This document shows, in pieces, positions 10,975 through 20,839 of a DNA stretch of 64,000 nucleotides. The DNA is from Bactrocera neohumeralis. Its lineage: Eukaryota; Arthropoda; Insecta; Diptera; Tephritidae. Under the pieces are notes generated by a model, which saw only the letters and a list, made by a program, of their open reading frames with translations, did no database searches and had not been told where the DNA came from. How positions within the stretch are numbered: position 1 is the first letter of the stretch; each line of letters opens with the position of its first letter. Location of the stretch: assembly GCF_024586455.1 (NCBI RefSeq), contig NC_065919.1, positions 26,946,839 through 27,010,838 of the forward strand, given 5' to 3'. Made by a program: the position numbers and the translations under genes.

Positions 10975-11335
10975 ACACGATTTCTATAAATCCTCCAGTT
11001 CACACTGGAAGAGCTGCAACTGACCGCTGGCGAGCTCAAGACTAACAAATCACCCGTGCCGGATAGGAACCCAGCAGAAATCATTAAAATATTCGCTGTA
11101 GGACGAGTTGGAATATTTTCAGAACTTTAGAAAAAACGACTTGTCCTTATCAGTAATGGAAAAGTGAATCCCAGCACACCGTTCATTACACATGGGAAAA
11201 CTTTATGAAAGACTACTTAAATCCAGACTCGAAGCGGCTGCCAACGAAACTGGAGGACTCTTCTCATAGCAAAACAGATTTAGAAGTACATTTTAGGGCC
11301 TCAGCTGTAGAAAATTAGTTAAGATGACATACTTA
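10975..11335 (+). mobile_element. R1-like reverse transcriptase fragment
   Basis: The plus strand encodes LEELQLTAGELKTNKSPVPD followed by a 'NPAEIIK' stretch, matching the 'KAPGPDGIP.EIVK' opening of R1-clade reverse transcriptases. It then runs through LVLISNGKVNPS and 'RSGCQRN'-type pieces with several frame breaks. No catalytic 'ADD' box is present, so this is a fragment of a dead copy. Confidence 0.65.
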
Positions 11336-11952
11336 ACTTGTCATGCCAGACGAATCAAATTATATATCGCAAATAAGTATTTGAAAATAACTAGAGCGCC
11401 ATTGAGCAAATAAAAGAAGAATGAAATCAGCATGGCAACGAGATGGGAGAATCAAAGTTGCAGCAGATGGACGACCAGACTTATAAGAATAAATTTATGG
11501 GCAGTTCGTAAATAAACAAAAATGATTCCTACTTAGGGTGAGCTACCGCTTTTAGTAACATGCAAGTGGCACATACCGCTGCGACCGTTTCGATGATGGG
11601 GAAGTCATTTGCCGCCCCCTCACCAACAAAAAAATATTAATTCTGTTTCAATTTGTCAGCTGAGGTTGTATGAAGCAGTCTACTATAACCGTAATGAAAG
11701 ATTTCATTCCCACTATAAAATTCCATGGAAACTGCAAACCAAAGCTCTTTTTTCCACCCAAATATATGACAATAAGTTGCATGGATCGTATTGTAGATTG
11801 AAAGGGCTTTTACGAGTTTTTCACTAAAGAATAAAAACATTAAACTTACAACTTACCCTGTATAGTGGCCCTTAAAGTCGCTTCCTTACGTCGAAGAAAA
11901 AATAAATTATGGCTTTAAGTCATTTTCCTTGTACGGGGAATTTTAAGAGGAA
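11336..11952. other. Intergenic, nothing recognised
   Basis: No gene. A 72-codon plus frame and a 67-codon minus frame overlap each other at 11,609-11,840 and share no recognisable family, so they are probably chance. Confidence 0.4.
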
Positions 11953-12940
11953 CAAGTAAGGAAGGGCTAAGTTCGGGTGTCACCGAACATTTTATACTCT
12001 CGCATGATAAAGTGATAATCGAGATTTCATAATACGTCATTTACATATTTTTCAAAAACCGTATTTTTGTAAAGTTTTATTCCGCTATCATCATTGGTTC
12101 CTAATGTACTATATATTTTTGGAATTCAAAATTTATGCTGGTTGTGAAATTGCACCTATATTTCGTACATTCATCAGGGTGTTAAGAAAATATTATATAC
12201 CGAATTTCATTGAAATCGGTTGAGTAGTCCCTGAGATATGGTTTTTGGTCCATAAGTGGGCGAGGCCACGCCCATTTTCAATTTAAAAAAAAAGCCTGGC
12301 TGCAGCTTCCTTCTGCAATTTCTTCCGTAAAATTTAGTGTTTCTGACGTTTTTTGTTAGTCCGTTAACGCACTTTTAGTGATTTTCAACATAACCTTTGT
12401 ATGGGAGGTGGGCGTGGTTATTATCCGATTTCTTCCATTTTTGAACTGTAAATGGAAATGCCTATAGAGTTTGGTTGACATAGCTATAGTAGTTTCCGAG
12501 ATATGTACAAAAAACTTAGTAGGGGGCGGGGCCACGCCCACTTTTCCAAAAACATTACGTCCAAATATGCCCCTCCCTAATGCAATCCTTTGTGCTAAAT
12601 TTCACTTTAATATCTTTATTTATGGCTTAGTTATGACACTTTATAGGTTTTCGGTTTTCGTCATTTTGTGGGCGTGGCAGTGGACCGATTTTACCCATCT
12701 TCGAACTTAACCTTCTTATGGAGTCAAGAAATACGTGTACCAAGTTTCATCATCATATCTCAATTTTTACTCAAGTTACAACTTGCACGGACAGACGGAC
12801 AGACAGACATCCAGATTTCAACTTTGATATACATACATAACTCTATATCTGACTCTTTTAGTTTAAGGACTTACAAACAACCGTTATGTGAACAAAGCTA
12901 TAATACTCTCCTTAGCAACTTTGTTGCGAGAGTATAAAAA
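11953..12940 (+). repeat. 988 bp repeat with GTCY tract and palindromic ends (copy 1)
   Basis: The left end reads CAAGTAAGGAAGGGCTAAG, then a hairpin GTTCGG-gtgtca-CCGAAC, then TTTTATACTCTCGCA. The right end is the inverse, TGCGAGAGTATAAAAA. A (GTCY)n tract, seen as ACGGACAGACGGACAGACAG, lies near 12,788-12,808. An inverted second copy occupies 18,747-19,594. The structure suggests a non-autonomous, possibly Helitron-like (mini-me/DINE-type) repeat. Overlapping open frames on both strands recur in both copies but are probably by-products of sequence conservation. Confidence 0.75.
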
Positions 12941-14455
12941 TAGCAAATGAAATAAACCATCCTGAAAATAGCAGTGTAAATTATTTTAAAACCTTGTACT
13001 CCAAATCACTTAAAGCTTCTATAGCAAACTTTAACCAGTCGGTCCGTGGAAAATTAGAGGTGAGCTTCTTGGCTAAATAGATATTTATAAATCTTTCTTT
13101 ATGTTATGAGTTCAAAATAATATAAGTAAAACTCTCATTTAATTAAAAAACAGAGTCACACATACACATTTAGTACTGGGAACTAATTTCTGTAGATGGT
13201 CAGGCGAAAGTAGCTGGATCACCTGGGTCTGTCACAAGGTTTTGTTATAAATAACTGCCTAGAAAAAGTTTTGAGATATGAAGATGTTCTCTATAAAATA
13301 CACCAGATGCGGTAGAATCTCAATTATTACTATATATAATATCGACTCTTAATATATATTGATAATAATATCGATTCGACCCATACAAAGATAATGTTCA
13401 AAACTGCTGAAAGTGCCAGAAGTCATGTAGTATATTCAAAAATGACTGTAGCTCACACTCTTAAGTGAAATCTCAACTATATTTTTTTTCATTTAACCAA
13501 TTTAAACTAAATTCGGAGCACAACACTGCCTTGACACCTTTGTATGTTCGAAACTGGGCGAGTTGAGATTACGAACGCGCCTACTTCCCATATAATGTGA
13601 AAAATTTCAAATTATTCTTCTCTTTTACTGTACGCAAATAAAGAATCAAGGAAGATATAAAATATTTACAGAAAAGGTGCCTTTAAAGTTTGAAATATCT
13701 CAAATAAGATTGGTCGAAATCGGATAATAACTTTTCAAAGCACCTGATTTCACATATGATCTCCTCAATACCTATATAAATTTCTTGATAATTGTTTTAT
13801 AATAAAACGCCATGTTGCTAAAAATGGATACAATCGGTTCTGTACTTTCCCTAGACGACACATACATAATACAATGAATTTCGAATTTCCGGTTTAACTT
13901 TAACTATTAAGATAATAAAGTGAAATACCTCATAATGGTACCCACAGGTCGCACACGTCGCAAGGATTTTGTCTGGCTAAGTTATACGCAGATAGGAGCA
14001 CGGCAAAAAGAATTTCAAAAATCAGGAATTATACTCGTACATAAGTTATCCACAATTTCTTTAAGCATTTTACGAAATCTTGTCCGCTTATCAGAAATAA
14101 TTTGAACGAAATATTACCAAAATAGTGCCCGTGTCCGGTCATTGGAACGTACTTACATATGTATGTATGTACGGTAATAGGAATTCCTTTTATATGAAAA
14201 TAATAATGGTACTGTTGTGTTCATGAAATTTGTACAGTTATGGGGGATTTCCGACTATGAGGACTGTCCGTAATGAAGAATTTCACTGTATATCTAGTAT
14301 AAGTATATCTAGTGAGTATAGAACTCGGCTTGACCTCATACCATATGTTAGGCGGAATTAACCGAATATTTTTGCTTATATACTGTAGTTTGCTGCCCAA
14401 AAGGAGTCAAATCCGTCCATGAATTACCATAGCGCCCTTCTCTACTTTTTCTATT
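12941..14455. other. Intergenic AT-rich DNA
   Basis: No gene recognised. Short runs such as ATATGTATGTATGTAC near 14,157-14,172 are simple repeats. A 61-codon plus frame at 13,920-14,105 has no known domain. Confidence 0.45.
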
Positions 14456-15351
14456 TCATTTTTTTATAGTTAAACAAAGTGGCAACTCTATTGTACACTA
14501 AACTGTTGCTTTCCGTCTACTTTTTCTATGTTTTGGTATTTGAGCGTTGGTTCTCTCGCTCTCAGATTGAACTTGCTCTGAAGGCATTATTTGAGCTTTT
14601 TGCGCTCTTTGACAACCGAATGGCACAACCGAAAAGCTTTCATTCGCTTCGTCCCAAACACTTCGCACACTTCAGTAGCGTCTCTCGGTTTCGATTTTCA
14701 TTTAACCTCTCGCACTCAATTACAATATATAAATATTCATGGATATACACTCACCCACACACATATCGTGCGCTTTCATTGAAAGAAAACTGTATATATA
14801 TTTGCGTGTCCTTTACACTTCAGTGGCCTCCTGTTGCTTACACATAACAGGTGGGCTACGTCATCACTATCAATGTAACTGAAGTGTCGTTCGGCACGGC
14901 GAACATGTCGACGAAGACGGCAAAGGCGACTGCCAACTGTCGACTGTGTCACTCGGCTAGGCGAACGCGCTGCTTTCGAAGTGAAGCTATGCGAAGCAAT
15001 GGCAATACAACACTGTATATAAGTATGTATGTATGTACTCGTGCATAGATACATTTGTACAGTTTACAGCCACAAAAGCGATGGAGTGTAGACATTGTTG
15101 TGTGTATCCTGTTGCGTTGTGCTTTGGTGCTTACACTTGTACTCACAACAAAAACAACTGCTGTATGTATATGTGTATGTTTGTATTGATGTAAACATGA
15201 AAGCGAATGCGTTTTTCTGTACATCCAAGCTGTTGCTCACCTTTAATGCGATTGCTTTACTTCTTTCTTGCTTTCTGCTTTCCACCAGCGAAGCGCTTCG
15301 TGCTTTTTGCTCTGCGCCACCATAATTTCCATATTTTTTACACGACAAACA
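14456..15351 (+). other. Possible promoter and leader region of an unknown gene
   Basis: This stretch looks unlike the surrounding transposon debris, being richer in mixed GC and having no transposon motif I recognise. A TATA-like TGTATATAAG lies near 15,013-15,022, and the candidate exon at 15,352 follows. The small open frames on both strands here have no recognised domain. The regulatory reading is inference only. Confidence 0.2.
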
Positions 15352-15451
15352 ATGCCAAGCTGCAGCGATATTAATATCTATGGCTGTGTAATGAACGCTT
15401 CTTATCCGCCCAAGTTGGTGTTTTATCGCGCCGGCTTGTCATGCTCTAACG
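15352..15451 (+). CDS. Candidate first coding exon, gene unknown
   Basis: The ATG sits in a strong fly start context (ACAAACAATGCC). It opens 33 codons beginning MPSCSDINIYGCVMNAS and ends at AACG followed by GTAAGT, a consensus donor, leaving phase 1. The peptide has three Cys and no family I recognise. No following exon with a matching phase could be tied to it, because the next several kilobases are retrotransposon debris. The frame also runs upstream to 15,268 and on through the donor to 15,498, so an unspliced 76-codon frame is possible. A chance combination cannot be excluded. Confidence 0.25.
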
Positions 15452-15784
15452 GTAAGTGTAGCAATTTTCTCCCTTGTTGCAGTCAACTGAGCACTTAAGC
15501 ATCGCGAACTTTTCGGTTTGATGTTTATTGTGTTGGCGAATTATTAAAAAAGTTTACTTCGAAAATTAGTTGTAAATATTTTAGGAGTATTTTCGAAATT
15601 GTGTGAAGTCAATATAATAAAAATTCATCTATGACTTTAAACATGTTGCGAAGAGCGGAAGAGAGTGTGAGAAAACGAAATTGTAAAGAGCTAGGACCCT
15701 GGAAGGGTTTCTTAATACTGCATATAAGGTTTTTTTTGACATTTTTGTGCGAAAGTCTTAAACACATTGCAAACAACTTGATTG
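15452..15784. other. Sequence after candidate exon, nothing recognised
   Basis: It would be intronic if the preceding exon is real. No acceptor plus open frame stands out. Confidence 0.3.
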
Positions 15785-16475
15785 AACCTTAGACCCGGAA
15801 AATCTGCCATCAGCCAAATATTCATAATATGCCAAATCGTAGAGAAGATCCTAGCCAAACAGCTTGACACCCATCACTTTTCGTCAATTTCAAAGCTACT
15901 TTTGACAGCAGTGACTGGCGCTGCCCGACATCAGGTCTAAATTTGTTGTCCCTGCAAAATTTGTGGTTATGCAGAATGACATTGAACATACTATTTAATC
16001 CTCTCCGCCGAAATAGGGATGGACTCTCCGATTCTTTCGATACCATACAAAGACAGGATGATTTTCTCTCTTGCTTCTCCTTCTACATAATGCTGAGAAC
16101 ATGTCGGTAATCTGAACCGCAGTGGCACTGTCTACTCTAAAAGTACAATGCTGCTGGGAAACGCAGATGATACTGGCATCGTAGGCCTTAACAACTTAGC
16201 TGTAAACGCGCCCTTTTTCAACCTAAAAAAAAAGAGCGAGAGAGTTTGGTCTCATGGCGAACGAGGGTAAGACACAGTGGTCTTCACGTCACTGTTGGCG
16301 ACTATGAATATAAAAAATTTAAAGACCTTATACCATATTCCTCGAAACCAGCATAAATTCCAACAATAATCTGGGTCTGGAGTTGAAGCGGCGAATAACT
16401 CTTGCCAACAAGTGCTGATTTGGGATCAGTATGCAATTGAGAAGACGCTGAGCCGCTGTTAGTCCGATGTAGCAC
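15785..16475 (+). mobile_element. Second RTE-like reverse transcriptase relic
   Basis: Plus-strand pieces follow the reverse transcriptase order: 'IFIICQIVEKILAKQL' with DTHHFSS (motif leading to the 'FVDFKAAYDS' block), then 'LLGNADDTGIVG', which holds an ADD-like catalytic box written as NADD, then LVLMANEGK and 'LGLELKRRITLANKC'. Many frame breaks separate them. The family differs from the abundant RTE of the window because the motif wording differs. Only debris remains. Confidence 0.6.
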
Positions 16476-17035
16476 CTAGAGGAAATTATCTACAACTTCA
16501 AAGTTATGATGGTCCAGTGACGCAGGAGTCAAGTCGCGAGTGCGATGACTGTTTGTTTGATAACAGGAGATATTTAGTATTTCCCTCGTTCACTACCAGA
16601 CCCATTTACTTCGCTTCTTTGTCCAACCTGAAGAAAGCAGAACAAACGACGTGGATGTTGAGGTCAATGATATCAATATCATCGGCGTACGCCAGCAGCT
16701 GTATAGAAGATTACACCATAACGATTCAGCTTTGCAGCTCGAATTATTTTCTCCAGCAGTAGATTGAAAAAGTCACACGATAGTGAGTCTCCTTGGCTGA
16801 AACCACATTTCGTATGGAATGGTTCGGAGTGTTCCATCCCGACCCTGGCGAAGCTTTTGGTATTGCTCAACGTCTGTTGACACAACCGTATTCGTTTTGC
16901 GGGGATACCAAAGCAGTAACTAAATACGCCAGAAGCTGTGGTCAAAAATGGACGATGAGGTTGGCACCGCCCTCCTTTTGGTGAAATCACATTTCTCAGA
17001 CTTTCTCGATCGACTCTTATCGATATCAAACTACA
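16476..17035 (-). mobile_element. RTE-type retrotransposon fragment, RT core
   Basis: The minus strand encodes FGIPAKRIRLCQQTLSNTKS, then VGMEHSEPFHTKCGFSQGDS, the region just before the RT catalytic box, and LRNVISPKGGRCQP-like debris before it. The 'GFSQGDSLSCDFFN' block is clear. It is truncated at both ends and abuts the opposite-strand relic on its left. Confidence 0.75.
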
Positions 17036-18055
17036 ACATGCCTACTTTTCATATGATATAATTTAATTTTTTCATTGTATTCTTCCACTTTCCAAAATAT
17101 AAATCAAGAAGTAATTAATATAACGAGATAATACTTTGCGCTAATAATGCCTTCCATAACTCGAACTTCTAAAATTTGAAGATTTTTTGTGAATAGTGGT
17201 GATTCGCATTAAGGAAGTTCAACTTTATACAGGTCTGGGTAAATATATGATGAGACACCGAAAGAAAAACATGCATAAAATCACCAACAAAAAACCGAAA
17301 AATGTAATTCTTTGCGCTATATTGAACGGACAAGAGTCAGCTAAGCGTACGTCTTACATAGCCGTGCCAAGCATGCGGATCCTGAGAAATAGGAGAATTT
17401 CGATTTGACACCAATTCTTGGCATGTATTTTAGCTCGCACAACAAATTCAGGGCATCACTGCACACACCCACTTGTCATTCATCAAATGTTTCATGTTTT
17501 TGCGGCGCCTCTTTCATATGTCAGATGTACAAATGTGGCTCTCACGCTCATGTCGAGCCGTCTGCTCTGTGTTTACGCCTACAAACACTCACCGTATCCC
17601 TTTTTGTGTTTTTTCGCCTTTGTTTCACCAACTCATGTCCTCCTACCAGAATGTTGTCCAGCCTTTGCTATCCGTGTTGCAATCAAGAGCGGTCTTCTAT
17701 CGTTTTCTTCCATCGCAATTTAGCTGACTAACTGTCCTGTTTTTGCTGTTTCTGGGTTCCTATTTCTTTTTCCTTTTTTGTTCATGTGCCTTTTTTGTCT
17801 TTGTATTTCATTTAACCTTTCATAATAAATTCTATTTTTGCCAACTTCGCTGTGTTTTTCATTATTGGCCTTTTCTCTTGGTCAACAGTCTGTCCGTTGC
17901 ACGTTGGTCGGCGGGTGAGGCCAATGCTGTAACGGTACTTCTATAATATATACTTCTATGGTCATTTTGTACCAGAACCGTCTGACAGCTGGCAATCAAA
18001 ACGGTTTACTGTACCATGAAAATGGCTGCCAGAATATTAAATATTAAATTATACA
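17036..18055. other. Intergenic, no gene recognised
   Basis: Three overlapping plus-strand frames at 17,405-17,731 of 84-108 codons occupy all three phases at once, which argues against coding. No repeat family recognised. Confidence 0.45.
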
Positions 18056-18261
18056 CAAATATTCATGACCACGACAATAAATACTGAAAAAATGGGTTTG
18101 AATAAATCGCAACTAGACTCCAAAGGTGTATCGCTTCGGGTTATTGAACAGCAAGAGGTTTCCGTTGCTATTGCTACAGAATCAAAATATAAGAAAAGGA
18201 GTTATAGACGCTTTGAATGGTGAGAATTATACCAATCGCGGCATTGCTCGGAATTTGATAA

Positions 18262-18375
18262 GGTTGTTGTTGTTGTAGCGGCAGAAATCTGCCGAGTTGA
18301 CAGTCCTTGGCCGGAAAAAAAACCGGGTCCGTTCCGGTTACGTAGACACGACTGTCGTGGTAACGGAATTTGGGA
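18262..18375 (+). repeat. Short 'CCTTGGCCGG' tephritid-type repeat
   Basis: It starts with GTTGTTGTTGTAGCGGCAG and contains GACAGTCCTTGGCCGG and 'cgttccggttacgtagac..gactgtcg'. I recognise this text as a common short interspersed repeat in tephritid genomes. A weaker match lies at about 50,905-50,970. Class (SINE or MITE) is uncertain. Confidence 0.5.
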
Positions 18376-18746
18376 AGGTCGGCAACAGCGGTGCGTAATT
18401 ACCTGAATAGCAAAGAAAATTATGGCCAGAGAACTTTCACGCGATAGGAAAGAGAAATTTGTCGACAGTTATCAAATAAAAAGGTTGAATTCCTGCAGTC
18501 AATATGGAAAACGAGTGGTTCTCACCAAATTTCTGAATCTGTTTCAACAATTTGGAGTACGGTGAAATGAAATCCTAACATTGTACGTGAGCAAATGCAG
18601 AAAATCCCTCTCTTGAAACGCACCATAAAGTGTCTCGTCTCAGTTTTCCTCGAAATCACATGCATAAAGACTAGCATCAAGTAAGATTAAGAAAAGTAAA
18701 GTTTGGTTTTTGGGATACTGGAGGGATTTACGAAGAAAAGCGAGAT

Positions 18747-19594
18747 ATTTTTATACTCTCGCAACAAAGTTGCAAAAGAGAGTATTATAGTTTTGTTCAC
18801 ATAACGGTTGTTTGTAAGTCCTAAAACTAAAAGAGTCAGATATAGGGTTATATATACCAAAGTGATCAGGCTGACGAGTCCGTCCGTCCGTGCAAGCTGT
18901 AATTGGGGGAAAATTGAGATATCATGATGAAACTTGGTACACGTATTTCTTGGCTCCATAAGAAGGTTAAGTTCGAAGATGGGCAAAATCGGCCCACTGC
19001 CACGCCCACAAAATGGCGAAAATCGAAAACCTATAAAGTGTCATAACTAAGCCATAAACAAAGATATTAAAGCGAAATTTGGCACAAAGGATCGCATTAG
19101 GGAGGGGCATATTTGGACGCAATTTTTTTGGAAAAGTGGGAGTGGCCCCGCCCCCTACTAAGTTTTTTGTACATATCTCGGAAACTACTATAGCTATGTC
19201 AACCAAACTCTATGGAGTCGTTTTCTTCAGGCATTTCCATATACAGTTCAAAAATGGAAGAAATCGGATAATAACCACACCCACCTCCCATACAAAGGTT
19301 ATGTTAAAAATCACTAAAAGTGCGTTAACCGACTAACAAAAAACGTCAGAAACACTAAATTTTACGGAAAAAATGGCAGAAGGAAGTTGCACCCAGGCTT
19401 TTTTTTAATTGAAAATGGGCGTGGTGTCGCCCACTTATGGACCAAAAACCATATCTCAGGAACTACTAATCTAATTAATTTTACAGCGAAATAAAATAAT
19501 ATGTAAATGACGGATAATGAAATCTCAATTATCACTTTATCATGCGAGAGTATAAAATGTTCGGTGACACCCGAACTTAGCCCTTCCTTACTTG
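18747..19594 (-). repeat. 848 bp repeat with GTCY tract (copy 2, inverted)
   Basis: It begins TTTTTATACTCTCGCAAC and ends CCCTTCCTTACTTG, the exact inverse of the ends of the 988 bp copy at 11,953. It keeps the GTTCGG/CCGAAC hairpin near its right end and the GTCC tract near 18,880-18,895. It is about 140 bp shorter than copy 1. It lies inside the Tc1-like relic, so it arrived later. Confidence 0.75.
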
Positions 19595-19860
19595 TTCAAA
19601 ATGCAATTTCGGCGGAGGCTCACTTATGGTATGGGACGCCTTTTCAAATTCCGGGACAGTACTAGAAGTAAATCTGCTACCCCATATACACAGTTATCAA
19701 CGTGGATTCAACATAAGACAATCTTTCCGAATGGCCAGCTTGTTATCCTGAAGTGTGCTCTATTAAAAACATCTGGGGTTGGCTGGTAGCAAAGGGTTAC
19801 GAGAATTATTTAATACGATTTCTGAGCTGAAAACCACTGTTTTGGATACGTGAATTTTAT

Positions 19861-20049
19861 TAACCCCAGAAATGCTTTATCATTACACCAACTCAATGCC
19901 AAATCGAATATTCGCACTTATCATTAATAATTGAAACATTCGAAATTATTAGAATAAAAGAAAAATAGCCAGAACTCTCGGTTGCGACACGATATTGGTT
20001 GACAATTTGTCGAAAACTTCACGAAGAATCAATACTATGCGACGCTGAA
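19861..20049. other. Short spacer, nothing recognised
   Basis: AT-rich sequence between two transposon relics. Confidence 0.3.
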
Positions 20050-20545
20050 TTATCGTGATGCAAAAACAAATAGTTGTGGGCCCATAATTCAAATAGTTTT
20101 GAGCAAACGACTCATAACACCTAAATAGTATGTCCTGTTGACAGTTTGCCTGGTCGGAAGAAATTCACAGTACACCGTACCTCTGTTACCGAAGAAAACT
20201 ATCAACATAACCTTGACTTTTTGACACATTAATTTTGGCTTCGGCTCACCTTTGCCACAATGTTTGACCATTTGATCTTCTATTTTCGTGTCATCGCCGA
20301 ATCGAAAAAATTACTGATTTTGGAACCAATCGTACTTTCACTTTTTTTGGGCCTAAATGATCTTTCAAAATGCAAGTAAGATCTCTGACTGTTAATCGTC
20401 GTTTCTCAAGCACCACTTCCTTTATTTGATTGACGTGTTGTCATCAGTTGATGTTGATATTGACCAGAAACACTTGTTCGCGACAAACAATTATCACCGA
20501 AGGCCTTTTCCAATATTCTGAACGTTTTGGCACCAGAAATTTTAC
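20050..20545 (-). mobile_element. Mariner transposase relic
   Basis: The minus strand carries 'IGSKISNFF', a 'VKHCGKGEPKPKLM'-like segment and 'VMLIVFFGNRGTVYCEFLP', which is the 'FFD.RGIVH.EFLP' block of mariner catalytic domains, followed by TRQTVNRTYYLGVMSRL. Text resembling it also occurs at 34,290-34,400 in a different mariner. Upstream pieces are frame-shifted. The copy is partial. Confidence 0.65.
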
Positions 20546-20579
20546 TCCAGACTTGCAAAATTCATGTTCAAAACGTTAG

Positions 20580-20838
20580 ATCGGAAGAACACAAAATTGC
20601 TTGGCACTCGATAGAAGAGACTGTAGGAACATTATGGAAATCCTAACTTACCACTGCCTGGTGGCAACACACGCCCTCAGGATGGGGCTGACAGATCGTG
20701 AAGACTTCAGGAAATGTCTGGAGCAGGGCACCAAGGAAACATGGAGCATCTCTTGTGCACTTGTCACGCACGGCAAGACTACGCTGTAAGCATCTGAGGT
20801 CCCCACGGTATTATACACTGGAGCAGGCAACGATAGTG
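20580..20838 (+). mobile_element. R1-like non-LTR C-terminal fragment (second copy)
   Basis: It encodes MALDRRDCRNIMEILTYHCL, then LRMGLTDREDFRKCLEQGTK, a C-terminal zinc-knuckle-type region of R1-like elements. The same 190 bp segment occurs at 1,780-1,965. It joins abruptly to the minus-strand RTE copy at about 20,840. Confidence 0.65.
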
Positions 20839-20839
20839 A

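Larger units (their letters stand above)
18056..19860 (+). mobile_element. Tc1-like transposon relic, twice interrupted
   Basis: Left pieces (18,110-18,660) carry text for a Tc1-type N-terminal helix-turn-helix region. After the insertion at 18,747-19,594 the right piece encodes GGGSLMVWDAFSNSGTVLE (19,607-19,670), the hallmark of Tc1-family catalytic domains, and a degraded 'NPIENIWGWL'-like stretch near 19,755-19,790. Insertions at about 18,262-18,375 and 18,747-19,594 split it. No terminal repeats were recognised. Confidence 0.65.

Noticed and set aside
12356..12710. Open frames on both strands that recur in both GTCY repeat copies (12,356-12,710 and 18,967-19,336)
   Set aside because: They overlap each other on opposite strands, are short, have no recognisable domain, and their conservation is explained by the repeats themselves being similar.
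17405..17731. Three overlapping plus-strand frames of 84-108 codons
   Set aside because: All three phases are open over the same DNA, with no domain and no consistent codon use, so base composition explains them.
18860..18900. CTGACGAG followed by GTCC repeats, reminiscent of a hammerhead ribozyme core
   Set aside because: The conserved core would be CTGATGA with a GAAA partner; the first is altered, the second was not found at a suitable distance, and the stretch is explained by the GTCY tract of the repeat.
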